Positions 17,842-26,446 of a DNA stretch of 64,000 nt are shown one piece after another. Below the pieces are notes generated by a model, which was given only the letters and a program-made list of their open reading frames with translations, did no database searches and was not told the DNA's origin. The stretch's first letter is position 1, and every line of letters starts with the position of its first letter. The position numbers and the translations under genes were made by a program. The stretch comes from JAVVHH01 sp963848035 (GTDB lineage: Bacteria; Pseudomonadota; Alphaproteobacteria; Acetobacterales; Acetobacteraceae), in assembly GCA_963848035.1 (NCBI GenBank), contig CAWKCD010000001.1:2852001-2916000 (forward strand), written 5' to 3'.

Positions 17842-18242
17842 CCGAAAGCGTCTTCGTGGAGCGTTCGCGCCTCCGGCGTGAGGTGTTCGGCGAAGTCTTC
17901 CATCTCGAAGAAGGGCCGGATCTCGATCTCGGACTCGCTCATCATCGGGTTCGGGCAGCGCCGGACCCACTCGATCGCCTCCTCGAGCGAGCTGACGCGC
18001 CAGATCCAGAAGCCGGCGACGAGGTCGTTGCCGGCGAAGGGGCCGCCGATCACCGATCTCGCCGGGCCGGAGAAGCGCACGCGCGCGCCGTGGGAGCTGG
18101 GTTTGAGGCCGGCGGCGGACTCGAGGATGCCAGCCTTGGCGAGCTCTTCGTTGAACCGACCCATTTCGGTCATCAACGCGGCGCTCGGCATCGCTCCCGC
18201 CTCGGACTCGCTCGTGGCCTTCACCAACACCATCACCCGCAT
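17823..18242 (-). CDS. YCII-related (DGPF) family protein
   Basis: 139 residues from the ATG at 18242, preceded by AGGAGG at ideal spacing. It begins MRVMVLVKATSESEAG and contains VIGGPFAGNDLVAGFWIWRV, the family pattern. It overlaps the sigma-factor start. YCII followed by a long ECF sigma factor is the conserved core of ECF42 loci. Because it is first in the run, the promoter should lie in 18243-18364; I could not assign -35/-10 boxes there. Confidence 0.88.
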   Translation of the reverse strand: MRVMVLVKATSESEAGAMPSAALMTEMGRFNEELAKAGILESAAGLKPSSHGARVRFSGPARSVIGGPFAGNDLVAGFWIWRVSSLEEAIEWVRRCPNPMMSESEIEIRPFFEMEDFAEHLTPEARTLHEDAFGCPKED

Positions 18243-18364
18243 CACAACCTCCTGCCCTGGCGAACGCAAGATCGCGCTCTTCCGTTGTCGGATGGGGAGG
18301 GCGAGATTCGACACGGCCGGTCCACGCACCGGCCGCGCGCAAGAGCGATCGACGTCGTCGAAGG

Positions 18365-19981
18365 TCAGACCCGGCTGCGGGCCCAGGCGAGTTCTGGGCG
18401 TTCCGAGTCGGCGTCCTTGGCCTGTTGCAGCAGCTTGCGGGCGTAGGAGGTCGCCTTGGCCTGGTCTCCGGCAGCGTCCGCGGCCCGGGCGGCGCCGTAG
18501 ATGCCGCGGAAGCGGTTCGGGTCACGCAGGAACGAGGCTTCGTATTCGGCGAGCGCGGCCGCGGGTTGGCCAAGCTCGAACAGCATGTCGCCCAGCAGCT
18601 CCCGCGCGGGCAGGATGCGGCCTGGCGTCACGATATGCTTCTCCTGGCGATCCTCGCGGTCGGCGGCGTCGCGCATGGTGGCGAGAGCGATGTCCTTCTC
18701 GCCACGGGCGAAGGCGGCCCAGGCGGATGCGGTCGTGGCTTGGATGCCGACCTCCGTTCCCCAGTAGGCATTGCCAGCGGCAGCGAGGGCCTGCTGGACC
18801 GCGCGCAGCCGATCGGCGTCCTGTGCGGCTTGGGTTGCGTCGCCCGATCGTGCGGCGCCGATGGCGCGGGCGAACAGGGTCAGCGCTTCGGCGGCGTAGG
18901 GCTGGCCGGATGGGGGCACGGGCAGCTTCGCGGCGCCCTGCCAATCCCCGCGCTCGACGAGGAGCCGGGCGGGCATGGCGGCGCGTGCGTAGAAGGTCGC
19001 GGGCGGCACCGGGGGCGGCACGGTCACGGCGAAGGCGGCTTGGACGGCGGCCTGCGCGGCGTTGTCGCGGCCGAGCTGCAGGTCGGCGTAGACCATGTAA
19101 TCGCTGGCGTGCTGCGCTTCGGAGAATTCGCGCCCGGGCAGCGCGGCGGCGAAGGCGCGGGTGTTGCTCGCGACCGACGCTTCCCAGGCGCCGACGCGGG
19201 TGAAGATGTGCGACGGCATGTGCTGCGCGTGCGGTGCGTCCGGTGCGATCTTGGCGTAGGCCAGCGCCGCCGGGAGGCCTTGGGACGCGATCGGCGGCGC
19301 GTCGAAGCTGTGGATGAGGTAGTGCGCGATGCCGGGATGATCCGGGTATTTGGCGAGTTCCTGCGTGAGGATCGCGACGGCGCGGCCATAGGCGGCGTAG
19401 GTTTGGTCGGCCTGAGATTGCGTGGCGGCGATGTAGAGCGCGTTGAAGATCTGGGCCTCGTCGTCGTCGGGGTATTTGGCGGCGAGCGCCTCGTAGGCGG
19501 CGGAGCGGCTGAGCTGCCGGGCACGCTCGGGCCGGGTCGCGAAATCCTGGTAGTAGGCACCGACGGCCTCGATGTAGTCGCGCTCGCGCTGCGTGTGCGC
19601 GCCTATCTTGCGGGCCTCGGCGAGTGCGGCTTGGCCCTTGGCGGCCTCGGCGGGGCCCGAGCCGATGCCCGCGAGCGGGTTGTTCATCATCAACGACGCG
19701 ATACCCCAGTCGGCGATGGCGCAACCCGGATCCTGCGCCAGGACGGCGCGGAAGGTGCTTTCGCCGGCCGAGTACCAGAACGAGTGGAGCATGGCGATGC
19801 CGCGGGCGAGATCCTGTTGGACGGCAGGCGAGCAGGAGTTGGCGAAGGTGACCGCGCCGACCATCTCATGGCCGGCATGTTCGTGGCCGCCGTGCTCATG
19901 TCCGGGATGCTCGTCGTCGGCGAAGCCGGGGTGGGTAGTCAGCAGAGCACATAGCAGCAGGGTGGGCAGATTGCGGCGCAT
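18365..19981 (-). CDS. Exported TPR-repeat protein with His-rich N-terminus
   Basis: 538 residues from the ATG at 19981 (TGGAG 8 bases upstream). A signal peptide (MRRNLPTLLLCALLTTHPGFA) is followed at once by a His/Glu/Gly cluster (HPGHEHGGHEHAGHE, His at about 25, 28, 30, 33, 35 and 38) likely to bind metal. The remainder consists of helical repeats: a block near residues 70-130 with ARGIAMLHSFWYSAGE, conserved HMPSHIFTRVGAW near 260, and TPR units up to the C-terminus. It should be periplasmic. It lies 122 bases upstream of the ECF42 locus on the same strand and may or may not be co-transcribed. Confidence 0.78.
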   Translation of the reverse strand: MRRNLPTLLLCALLTTHPGFADDEHPGHEHGGHEHAGHEMVGAVTFANSCSPAVQQDLARGIAMLHSFWYSAGESTFRAVLAQDPGCAIADWGIASLMMNNPLAGIGSGPAEAAKGQAALAEARKIGAHTQRERDYIEAVGAYYQDFATRPERARQLSRSAAYEALAAKYPDDDEAQIFNALYIAATQSQADQTYAAYGRAVAILTQELAKYPDHPGIAHYLIHSFDAPPIASQGLPAALAYAKIAPDAPHAQHMPSHIFTRVGAWEASVASNTRAFAAALPGREFSEAQHASDYMVYADLQLGRDNAAQAAVQAAFAVTVPPPVPPATFYARAAMPARLLVERGDWQGAAKLPVPPSGQPYAAEALTLFARAIGAARSGDATQAAQDADRLRAVQQALAAAGNAYWGTEVGIQATTASAWAAFARGEKDIALATMRDAADREDRQEKHIVTPGRILPARELLGDMLFELGQPAAALAEYEASFLRDPNRFRGIYGAARAADAAGDQAKATSYARKLLQQAKDADSERPELAWARSRV

Positions 19982-20204
19982 GGGGCACTCCAGGCTCGAT
20001 GTCCGAATGCGAACGATATTCTTGCGAAATAGCAATGTATAACCAGCCGCTTGGGTCGACAACGGCCGAAGCGTGCCATTTTTGTGAATGGTCGCTGCCG
20101 GCTCGTGGGCCGTGAATTGCTGGTTGGAACATCGCGCGTGCGGCGGTCGTCACCACGGCGCCCTGGAGCACGACCGCCGGTCGTTGCGTCGGCGGTGGGT
20201 GGGT

Positions 20205-21743
20205 TCAGCGGCGGTGGTAGGTCAGGTTTCGGGCGAGCCAGCAGCCGATCGTGACGGCGTCGATTTGGTTGGCTTGGCGGTGGAAGCTGAGGGTCCAGTC
20301 GCCGGGTGGGGTGTGGTCCAGGGCGCGGGGACAGGGGAGGGTCCAGGTGTCGGCGGCGACGTGGTCGAGGAGTTCCATTCGGCCCTGGCCGAGGAAGCCG
20401 GAGAAGGCGCCGTAAAGGGTGTTGCCGGCGTCGGCGATGGTGAGGTCGGCGCCGAGTTCGGGGCAGTGGTAGTGGCCGGCGACGTCGTGTCGGGGCGGGC
20501 CTTCGATGGGGCGGAGGTGGGAGGACTGGTTTTCGTGGGTGCGGTCCATGCGCAGGCCGGTCTCGTCACGGTGGAGGCGGATGCCTTCGGTGGTGGCGGA
20601 GCCGTCGGGCTGGGGGGTGAGCTCGTCGGGATGCCGGTCGTAGTGCAGCGCGAGCTTGGCGGCCGGGGTTTGGGTGATGCGGGCGGCCAGGTTGGTTTCG
20701 GAATCGAGGTAGGCGCCTTCGAATGCCGGCGCGGGCGCGGTGGGGGCGGGCGTGTCGGTGGTTTCGCCGAGGAGGGCGGCGAGGAGGGACGTGGCGGCGA
20801 GGTCGGCGCGGGAGAGGTGGTTGAGGAGGACGACGACGGAGATGCGGTCGGACGCGACGTGGAGGCGGTGGCTGCGCCAGCCGCGCAGGGCGCCGCCGTG
20901 GCTGGTGATGGCGCGGCCGAACTTGGTGTGGCGGCCGAGGCCGAAGCCGTAGGTGGCGGGGGCGCCGTCGGCGAAGGTGACGGGGGCGGAGAGGCGGGCG
21001 TAGAGCGATTGCGGGTCGTCTCTGGTGGCGTCGATGTGGCGTTCCCAGGCGATCATGTCGTCGAGGCTGGCGCCGAGGCCGGCGTCGCCGGTCCAGAGGA
21101 TGTTGTTGACGGCGGGGCGGAAGCCCGAGGCCTGGGTGCCTTCGTAGCCCTGGGTGCCGTCGGGCATGGCGGAGGTTTCGGCGGCGAGGAAGGCGGTCGC
21201 CATGCCGGCGCGGTCGAAGATGCGGGTGCGAAGGAGGTCGGCGAAGCTTTGGCCGGTGCGGTCCTGCAGGATGTCGGAGAGGAGGCGGAAGTTCTGGTTG
21301 CAGTAGGAGTAGCGGGCGCCGGGCTGGAACTGGAGGGATTTGGCGGCGGCGATGACGCGCGTGGCTTCGTGGTCGCCGAAGGCGGATTCGGCGGGGGCGC
21401 CGTGCAGCATGGCGACGGCCCAGTAGTCGCGCAGGCCGGATTGGTTGTGGCAGAGCTGGGCGGCTGACGGGGCGGTCTCGAGGTGAGGGAGGCGGGCTTT
21501 GACGTCGGCGTCGAGGGCCGAGGGGTCGGGGAAGGCGTCGAGCAGGGTGGCGCAGGTGAATTGCTTGGTGACCGAGCACATCCGGAACAGGGTCTTGGAC
21601 GTGAATGGGATGCGGCGTTCGGCGTTGGCGTAGCCCCAGGCGTGTTGGGCGATGATTTGGCCGTCGCGCATGACGGCGCAGGCGCCGCCGGGTCCGGGGT
21701 GGAGGCGGGGGAGGGCGTCGATGGCGCGGTCGAGGTCGGTCAT
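20205..21743 (-). CDS. dap: D-aminopeptidase, serine peptidase family S12
   Basis: 512 residues from the ATG at 21743, close to the ~520 of Ochrobactrum anthropi DAP. Penicillin-recognising motifs are intact: SVTK (S57-K60, nucleophile and base), YCN (Y147-N149) and HGG (H282-G284). The text MCSVTKQFTCATLLDA closely follows the DAP family. The two C-terminal antiparallel-barrel domains typical of DAP fit the ~180 residues after about 330. DAP releases N-terminal D-residues (such as D-Ala) from peptides. There is no signal peptide, so it should act in the cytoplasm. It may be used for D-amino-acid peptide turnover. The gene symbol rests on motif similarity only. Confidence 0.8.
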   Translation of the reverse strand: MTDLDRAIDALPRLHPGPGGACAVMRDGQIIAQHAWGYANAERRIPFTSKTLFRMCSVTKQFTCATLLDAFPDPSALDADVKARLPHLETAPSAAQLCHNQSGLRDYWAVAMLHGAPAESAFGDHEATRVIAAAKSLQFQPGARYSYCNQNFRLLSDILQDRTGQSFADLLRTRIFDRAGMATAFLAAETSAMPDGTQGYEGTQASGFRPAVNNILWTGDAGLGASLDDMIAWERHIDATRDDPQSLYARLSAPVTFADGAPATYGFGLGRHTKFGRAITSHGGALRGWRSHRLHVASDRISVVVLLNHLSRADLAATSLLAALLGETTDTPAPTAPAPAFEGAYLDSETNLAARITQTPAAKLALHYDRHPDELTPQPDGSATTEGIRLHRDETGLRMDRTHENQSSHLRPIEGPPRHDVAGHYHCPELGADLTIADAGNTLYGAFSGFLGQGRMELLDHVAADTWTLPCPRALDHTPPGDWTLSFHRQANQIDAVTIGCWLARNLTYHRR

Positions 21744-21835
21744 TGGGGCGGTGTGTCCGGTTTGGAGCGTCAGGACGTTACGCGGGGAGGCGGGGCGAGG
21801 GGGGCAGCGAGATGGCGTTGCGGGGCGTTTCTTGC

Positions 21836-21880
21836 CGCTCTGGATCGCCACGCCGCCAAGAGGCGGCTCGCGATGACGGG
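21836..21880. repeat. Dispersed repeat family B, copy 1
   Basis: CTCTGGATCGCCACGCCGCC ... GGCGGCTCGCGATGACGG forms a near-palindrome. Related copies occur at 27884-27922 and 33815-33853. Family members lie near gene ends. This copy runs into a 35-bp tandem repeat. Confidence 0.6.
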
Positions 21881-21964
21881 GTGGGTGGGGTCACGCGGCG
21901 GCTCGCGATGACGGGGTGGGTGGGGTCACGCGGCGGCTGGCGATGACGGGGTGGGAGGGCACGC
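21862..21964. repeat. 35-bp tandem repeat, two exact copies plus one degenerate
   Basis: Units at 21862-21896 and 21897-21931 are identical. A third (21932-21964) has substitutions and lacks two bases. The repeated unit contains the right half of the family B repeat (CGGCTCGCGATGACGG), which appears to have expanded in tandem. Confidence 0.8.
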
Positions 21965-21993
21965 GGCGACTTGTGGTGGCGGGTTGGGATGGG

Positions 21994-24900
21994 TCATGCG
22001 GCGGCGAGGAGGTCGCGTTCACCGAAGAGGTAGTCGAGGTCGTCCATCTCCATGGCGGGGAGGTCGCCGTCGTCGGAGAGGGCGATGTTGGCGAGGTCGG
22101 TCTTGCGTTGTTGCAATTCCATGATGCGGTCCTCGACGGTGTCGGCGGCGATGAGTTTGTAGACGAAGACGGATTTGGTCTGGCCGATGCGGTGGGCGCG
22201 GTCGGAGGCTTGTTCCTCGGCGGCCGGGTTCCACCAGGGGTCGTAGTGGATGACGGTGTCGGCGGAGGTGAGGTTGAGGCCGCGGCCGCCGGCCTTGAGG
22301 CTGATGAGGAAGAGGGGGACCTCGCCGGCTTCGAAGGCGCGGACGGGCTCGGCGCGGTCCTTGGTGTCGCCGCGGAGCTCGACGAACTTGATGCCGGCCT
22401 CGGCCAGGCGCGGCTTGATGAGGTCGAGCATGGAGGTGAATTGGCTGAAGAGGAGGACGCGGCGGCCCTCGGGGAGCATCTCGTCCAGCATCTCCATGAG
22501 GTCGTCGAGCTTGCTCGAGGTCTCCACCGAGCGGGCGGAGGGGAGCTTTACCAGTCGGGGGTCGCAGCAGACTTGGCGGAGTTTCAGGAGCGCGTCGAGG
22601 ACGACGAAGCGGCCTTGGGCGGGGCTGAGGCCGCGGATCTGTTCGCGGACTTCCTCCGATAGGGTGCCGCTGATGGCGTCGTAGAGCTCGCGCTGGTCGG
22701 GGGCGAGGTTGATGCGGCGCAGGATGGTGTGTTTCGGCGGCAGATCGGTGGCGACTTCGCCCTTGGTGCGGCGGAGCAGGAACGGCTTGATGCGGCGGGC
22801 GAGCTGGACCCGGCGGACGAGGTCGTTGTTCTTCTCGATCGGCGTGCGGAAGCGCTTGGTGAAGCTGCGGCGGTCGCCAAGCAGGCCGGGCATGAGGAAG
22901 TGGAACTCGGACCAGAGCTCCTGCAGGTTGTTCTCGATCGGGGTGCCGGAGAGGCAGAGGCGGTGCCGCGTGTTGAGGCGGCAGACGGCGCGGGTGGCCT
23001 TGGCGTCGGGGGATTTGATGACCTGGGCTTCGTCGAGGACGACGAGGTGCCAGAGGATGGGGGCCATCTCTTCGACGTCGCGGGCGAGCACCGTGTAGGT
23101 GGTGATGACGACGTGGGCGTTGTCGATCTCGGCGCGGCGGGCGTGGCGGTCGAGGCCGTGGAGCACGAGGACGCGGAGGTGGGGGGAGAATTTGGTGAGT
23201 TCGGCGGTCCAGTTGCTGACCAGCGACGTGGGGACGACGATGAGGGCGGGGCGGTCGAGGCGGCCTTCGGCGTGTTCGATGACGAGGTGGGCGATGGTCT
23301 GGGCGGTTTTGCCGAGCCCCATGTCGTCGGCGAGGAAGCCGCCGAGGTCGTGGGCGCGGAGGTGCTGGAGCCAGGCGACGCCGAGCTGCTGGTAGGGGCG
23401 GAGGCTGGCGGTGAAGCTGGCGGGGACTTCGACGGGGGGGAGCTCGGCCGGGCTGCGGAATTGCTCGGCGTAGCTCGAGATGGCGGCGGCGTTGTCCCAG
23501 CGGGTGGTGACGAGGTCTTCGAGGTCGAGCACGGCGGGGGCTTCGCCCTGGGAGAGGACGAGCTCGTCGTTGACGTTGCGGTGGGCGGCCTCGATCAGGT
23601 CGGACATGACGGCGAGAAGGCGGCGGATGCGGTCGGCGGGCAGCTTGAGGATGCGGCCGTCCTCGAGGCTGGTGATGAGGTGGCCGTCGGCGATCTGGGC
23701 GGCGTCCATGCCGCCGCGCTCGAGCAGGCGGGCGAGGATGGGGAGCAGGGGGACGCGGACGCCGTCGATCTCGATGCCGAAATCGAGGGAGAAGCGGCCG
23801 CGTTCGGCGTCGTTGATGCGGACATCGTAGTCGCCGACTTCCTGGACGGTGCGGGGGCCGAAATCGCGGTCGATCTGGTTCTGCCAGCCGAGGGCGACGA
23901 GGGCGGGGACGCGTTCGTGGACGAAGGCCTGCCAGCGCTCGGAGGCGTCACGGCCGCGGTAGACGTAGACGATGCGGCCTTTGGCAGATGCGCCTTCGGT
24001 GATGCGCATCTGGTTGAAGCCGTCCTGGCGCAGGGCGGCCAGGGCGGCGGCTTCGCTGTCGCGGTCGCGGCGGATGAAGGCGGAGGGATAGCCGGGCTTG
24101 GCGGTGGTGCGGACGAATTGGCGTTCGTCGTCGGCGGGGATGAGCTCGCCCTGGTAGTCGAAATCGACGGTGAGGGCGTCGACGCGCTGCATGCGGCCGT
24201 AATCGTCGGGGGCTTCGAGGCGGCGGAGCTTCAGGACGGGGGTCGGCGTGTGTTCGACGATGACGGGTTCGGCGACGGTGGCGATGCGAGGGCGCGGGGC
24301 GGGGGTGGCGGCGCGCGAGGAGGGGCGCGGGGTGGGGGCTTTGATCGCCGGTTTCGGCAACGGGCGGCGAAGGGTCGGCGCCGGGGCGGCCGGGCGGGGC
24401 GCGGGGGCCGCGGGTGCGGGCTTGGGGGCGGGTGCGGGGGCGGCGCCGGTGCGGAGGCGGACGCGGCCGACGGCGCCGGTGGACCCGTCGATGTACCAGG
24501 GGCCGCTATCGCCGAGGATGACGGCGGATTTGGGCGGCAAAGCGGGCGGGAGGTTGGCCTGGAAGGCGCGTTCCTCGCCGAGGGTGAGGGTCTTGCCGGT
24601 GGCGTGCCAGCGGGCGCGGCCGATGCGGGCCATCAGGCCGAGGACGGAGTTGACCGAGGCGGGGGCGACGAGGCTGCGGTCGGCGTCGCCGCTGCCGAGC
24701 ATCTTGGCGAGGATGCGGTTGGAGTCGGGGCCGGTGCGGTCGGCGAGGATCTGGGCGGGGGTGGTCGGTTCGCGTTTGCCGGTGCGTTCGCCGAGGCGGA
24801 AGGTGGTGACGGCGCAGGCGTTCGGCGGGTCGGCGGGAGCGAGTTCGAAGACGAGGAGCTGGCGCTCGGGGCCGACCGGGGTGGGGATGAAGTTGTCGAG

Positions 24901-25203
24901 CAGGCTGGCCTGGACGGCCTTGCGCAGCGAGGGGAAGCGGTCGAGCGCGGCGAGCGCGGTGGCGGCGAGGTGCAGGCAGGCGGGCTGGTTGCAGCTGCAG
25001 GTGTTGTTGAAGATGACCCGGCGGCCCATCAGCGAGGGCACGATGGTGGTGCGGCGGTCGAAGCCGGCATGCTCGACCTTGCCGGTGATCTGCTCGTCGG
25101 ACAGCGCGACTTCGGTCGCGCCGAGCAGGACGAGGCTGCGGCCCTTGGTGAGCGTGCGCGCGTCGAAGACGCGGCCGAGGTCCTCGGTCGAGTATGGGGT
25201 CAT
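21994..25203 (-). CDS. SNF2-family helicase with SWIM zinc finger
   Basis: 1069 residues. The N-terminal SWIM finger is C69-x-C71-x4-C76-x-H78. A Pro/Ala-rich linker spans about 253-305. The helicase core follows with Walker A DDMGLGKT (near 625), Walker B DEAQ (near 722) and C-terminal helicase motifs QASDRAHRIGQ and VEDRIMELQQRK. This is the Swi2/Snf2 RapA/HepA-like double-stranded DNA translocase group. Bacterial SWIM-SNF2 proteins are common, but their role is largely unknown. It lies 94 bases downstream of the metallo-hydrolase gene on the same strand. No restriction or defence partner genes are adjacent, so a housekeeping chromatin or transcription-recycling role is as likely as defence. 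Confidence 0.92.
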   Translation of the reverse strand: MTPYSTEDLGRVFDARTLTKGRSLVLLGATEVALSDEQITGKVEHAGFDRRTTIVPSLMGRRVIFNNTCSCNQPACLHLAATALAALDRFPSLRKAVQASLLDNFIPTPVGPERQLLVFELAPADPPNACAVTTFRLGERTGKREPTTPAQILADRTGPDSNRILAKMLGSGDADRSLVAPASVNSVLGLMARIGRARWHATGKTLTLGEERAFQANLPPALPPKSAVILGDSGPWYIDGSTGAVGRVRLRTGAAPAPAPKPAPAAPAPRPAAPAPTLRRPLPKPAIKAPTPRPSSRAATPAPRPRIATVAEPVIVEHTPTPVLKLRRLEAPDDYGRMQRVDALTVDFDYQGELIPADDERQFVRTTAKPGYPSAFIRRDRDSEAAALAALRQDGFNQMRITEGASAKGRIVYVYRGRDASERWQAFVHERVPALVALGWQNQIDRDFGPRTVQEVGDYDVRINDAERGRFSLDFGIEIDGVRVPLLPILARLLERGGMDAAQIADGHLITSLEDGRILKLPADRIRRLLAVMSDLIEAAHRNVNDELVLSQGEAPAVLDLEDLVTTRWDNAAAISSYAEQFRSPAELPPVEVPASFTASLRPYQQLGVAWLQHLRAHDLGGFLADDMGLGKTAQTIAHLVIEHAEGRLDRPALIVVPTSLVSNWTAELTKFSPHLRVLVLHGLDRHARRAEIDNAHVVITTYTVLARDVEEMAPILWHLVVLDEAQVIKSPDAKATRAVCRLNTRHRLCLSGTPIENNLQELWSEFHFLMPGLLGDRRSFTKRFRTPIEKNNDLVRRVQLARRIKPFLLRRTKGEVATDLPPKHTILRRINLAPDQRELYDAISGTLSEEVREQIRGLSPAQGRFVVLDALLKLRQVCCDPRLVKLPSARSVETSSKLDDLMEMLDEMLPEGRRVLLFSQFTSMLDLIKPRLAEAGIKFVELRGDTKDRAEPVRAFEAGEVPLFLISLKAGGRGLNLTSADTVIHYDPWWNPAAEEQASDRAHRIGQTKSVFVYKLIAADTVEDRIMELQQRKTDLANIALSDDGDLPAMEMDDLDYLFGERDLLAAA

Positions 25204-25297
25204 CAGGCGATATCGGATCCGTCAGCGCAGGCCGACCGAGGCAAAGGGTGAATGTGGCGCTGCCATTCGGTGCGAGTGAACAGGCAACCTACCTCGG

Positions 25298-26326
25298 CTA
25301 CGCGGTTGCAGCAACCTTCGTGCTGACATAGCGGCCGTCGAGGCGGGCGAGGCGGCCGGCGCGCTCCATGGTGTTGACGTGGGCGAGGGCCTCGCTGAAG
25401 GCGAAACCCATCTGGTGGGGATCGTCGATGGTGCGGCCGAAAACGACCGGGACCAGTTCGGCGGCGGTGTGCGGGCGGTCGCGGCAGGCGGCCTCGATGG
25501 CGTCGCAGCGGCTGGCGTGATGGGCGAGCAGCTCGTCGACGCGCTGATGCAGGCCGAAGAAGGGGAGGTTGTGGCCAGGGAGGACGAGGGCGTCGTCGCC
25601 GACGGTGTGTTTCAGGGCGGTGAGGGAGCGGATGTAGATGCCGAGCGGGTCGCCGTCGGGGTCCATGGCCTGGACGCTGATGTTGGGGGAGATGCGGGCC
25701 ATGATCTGGTCGGCGGCGAGGAGGATGTTGTCGGCTTCGGCGTAGAGCATGATCTGCTCGGGGGAGTGGCCGCCGCCGGAGAGGACGGCGAAGCGGCGGC
25801 CGCCGATGTCGAGGAACTCGCCGGCGATCATGCGGCGGAAGGTGCGGGGCAGGCCGGTGACCATGCGGAGGTAGCGGTGGCCGAGGGCGAGGAGCTCGAT
25901 GGTGATGCCGGGGGGCAGGCCGTGGTTGAGGTAGAAGCTGCGGTAGGGCTCGGCCTCGAGCTGCTCGGGGTTGAGGTGGATGGAGAGGCTGGTGAGGTAT
26001 TCGGTCTGGCTCATGTAGAGCGGCGCGCCGGCCTGTTCGCAGAGCCAGCCGGCCATGCCGACATGGTCGGAGTGGAAATGGGTGACGATGATGCGGGTGA
26101 GGGGGCGGCCGAGGCGGGCGAGGAGGGCTTGCCACTGGGCGCGGGTCTGGTCGTTGCCGATGCCGGTGTCGACGACGGCCCAGCCGGGCCCGTCCTCGAG
26201 CAGGTAGACGTTGACGTGGTCGAGGCGGAAGGGGAGGGCGAGGCGGAGCCAGAGGATGCCGGGGGCGACTTCGATGGTGTCGCCGATTTCGGGTTTCTGG
26301 GGGTGGGGGAAGCGTAGGGCGGTCAC
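25298..26326 (-). CDS. Metallo-beta-lactamase-fold hydrolase
   Basis: 342 residues from a GTG at 26326; GAGGA stands about 10 bases upstream, and longer frames upstream are implausible. The metal-binding motif THFHSDHVGMAG (near residues 79-90) is intact. Later ligand positions appear as GGGHSPEQ and LPGHNLPF. The order and size fit the glyoxalase II-like/RNase-Z-like hydrolase family, including the C-terminal helical domain often seen in GloB-like proteins with thioester substrates. Cytoplasmic. It is divergent from the cytosine permease gene with 120 bases between starts. The exact substrate is unknown. Confidence 0.88.
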   Translation of the reverse strand: MTALRFPHPQKPEIGDTIEVAPGILWLRLALPFRLDHVNVYLLEDGPGWAVVDTGIGNDQTRAQWQALLARLGRPLTRIIVTHFHSDHVGMAGWLCEQAGAPLYMSQTEYLTSLSIHLNPEQLEAEPYRSFYLNHGLPPGITIELLALGHRYLRMVTGLPRTFRRMIAGEFLDIGGRRFAVLSGGGHSPEQIMLYAEADNILLAADQIMARISPNISVQAMDPDGDPLGIYIRSLTALKHTVGDDALVLPGHNLPFFGLHQRVDELLAHHASRCDAIEAACRDRPHTAAELVPVVFGRTIDDPHQMGFAFSEALAHVNTMERAGRLARLDGRYVSTKVAATA

Positions 26327-26446
26327 TTCGGGTCGGTCCTCGTCAGTTAAGCGCGGGCATCGCAGGTCGGGCGCGGGGTGGCAAGCTCGTGGCACGTGGC
26401 TTGCGTAACCGTTGGGCATTACGGACCGATCCATGATGGAGCGACC

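Noticed and set aside
21862..21964. CRISPR-like direct repeats
   Set aside because: Units are contiguous with no unique spacers and no cas genes are nearby.
22729..25251. An 840-codon plus-strand frame opposite the helicase
   Set aside because: Compositionally biased (Gly, Glu, Asp, Val) mirror of the SNF2 gene, whose motifs are all intact on the minus strand.
21994..26326. Defence island built on the SNF2 helicase and metallo-hydrolase
   Set aside because: No nuclease, methyltransferase, PLD or reverse transcriptase partner is present. The D-aminopeptidase and cytosine genes around it look metabolic.
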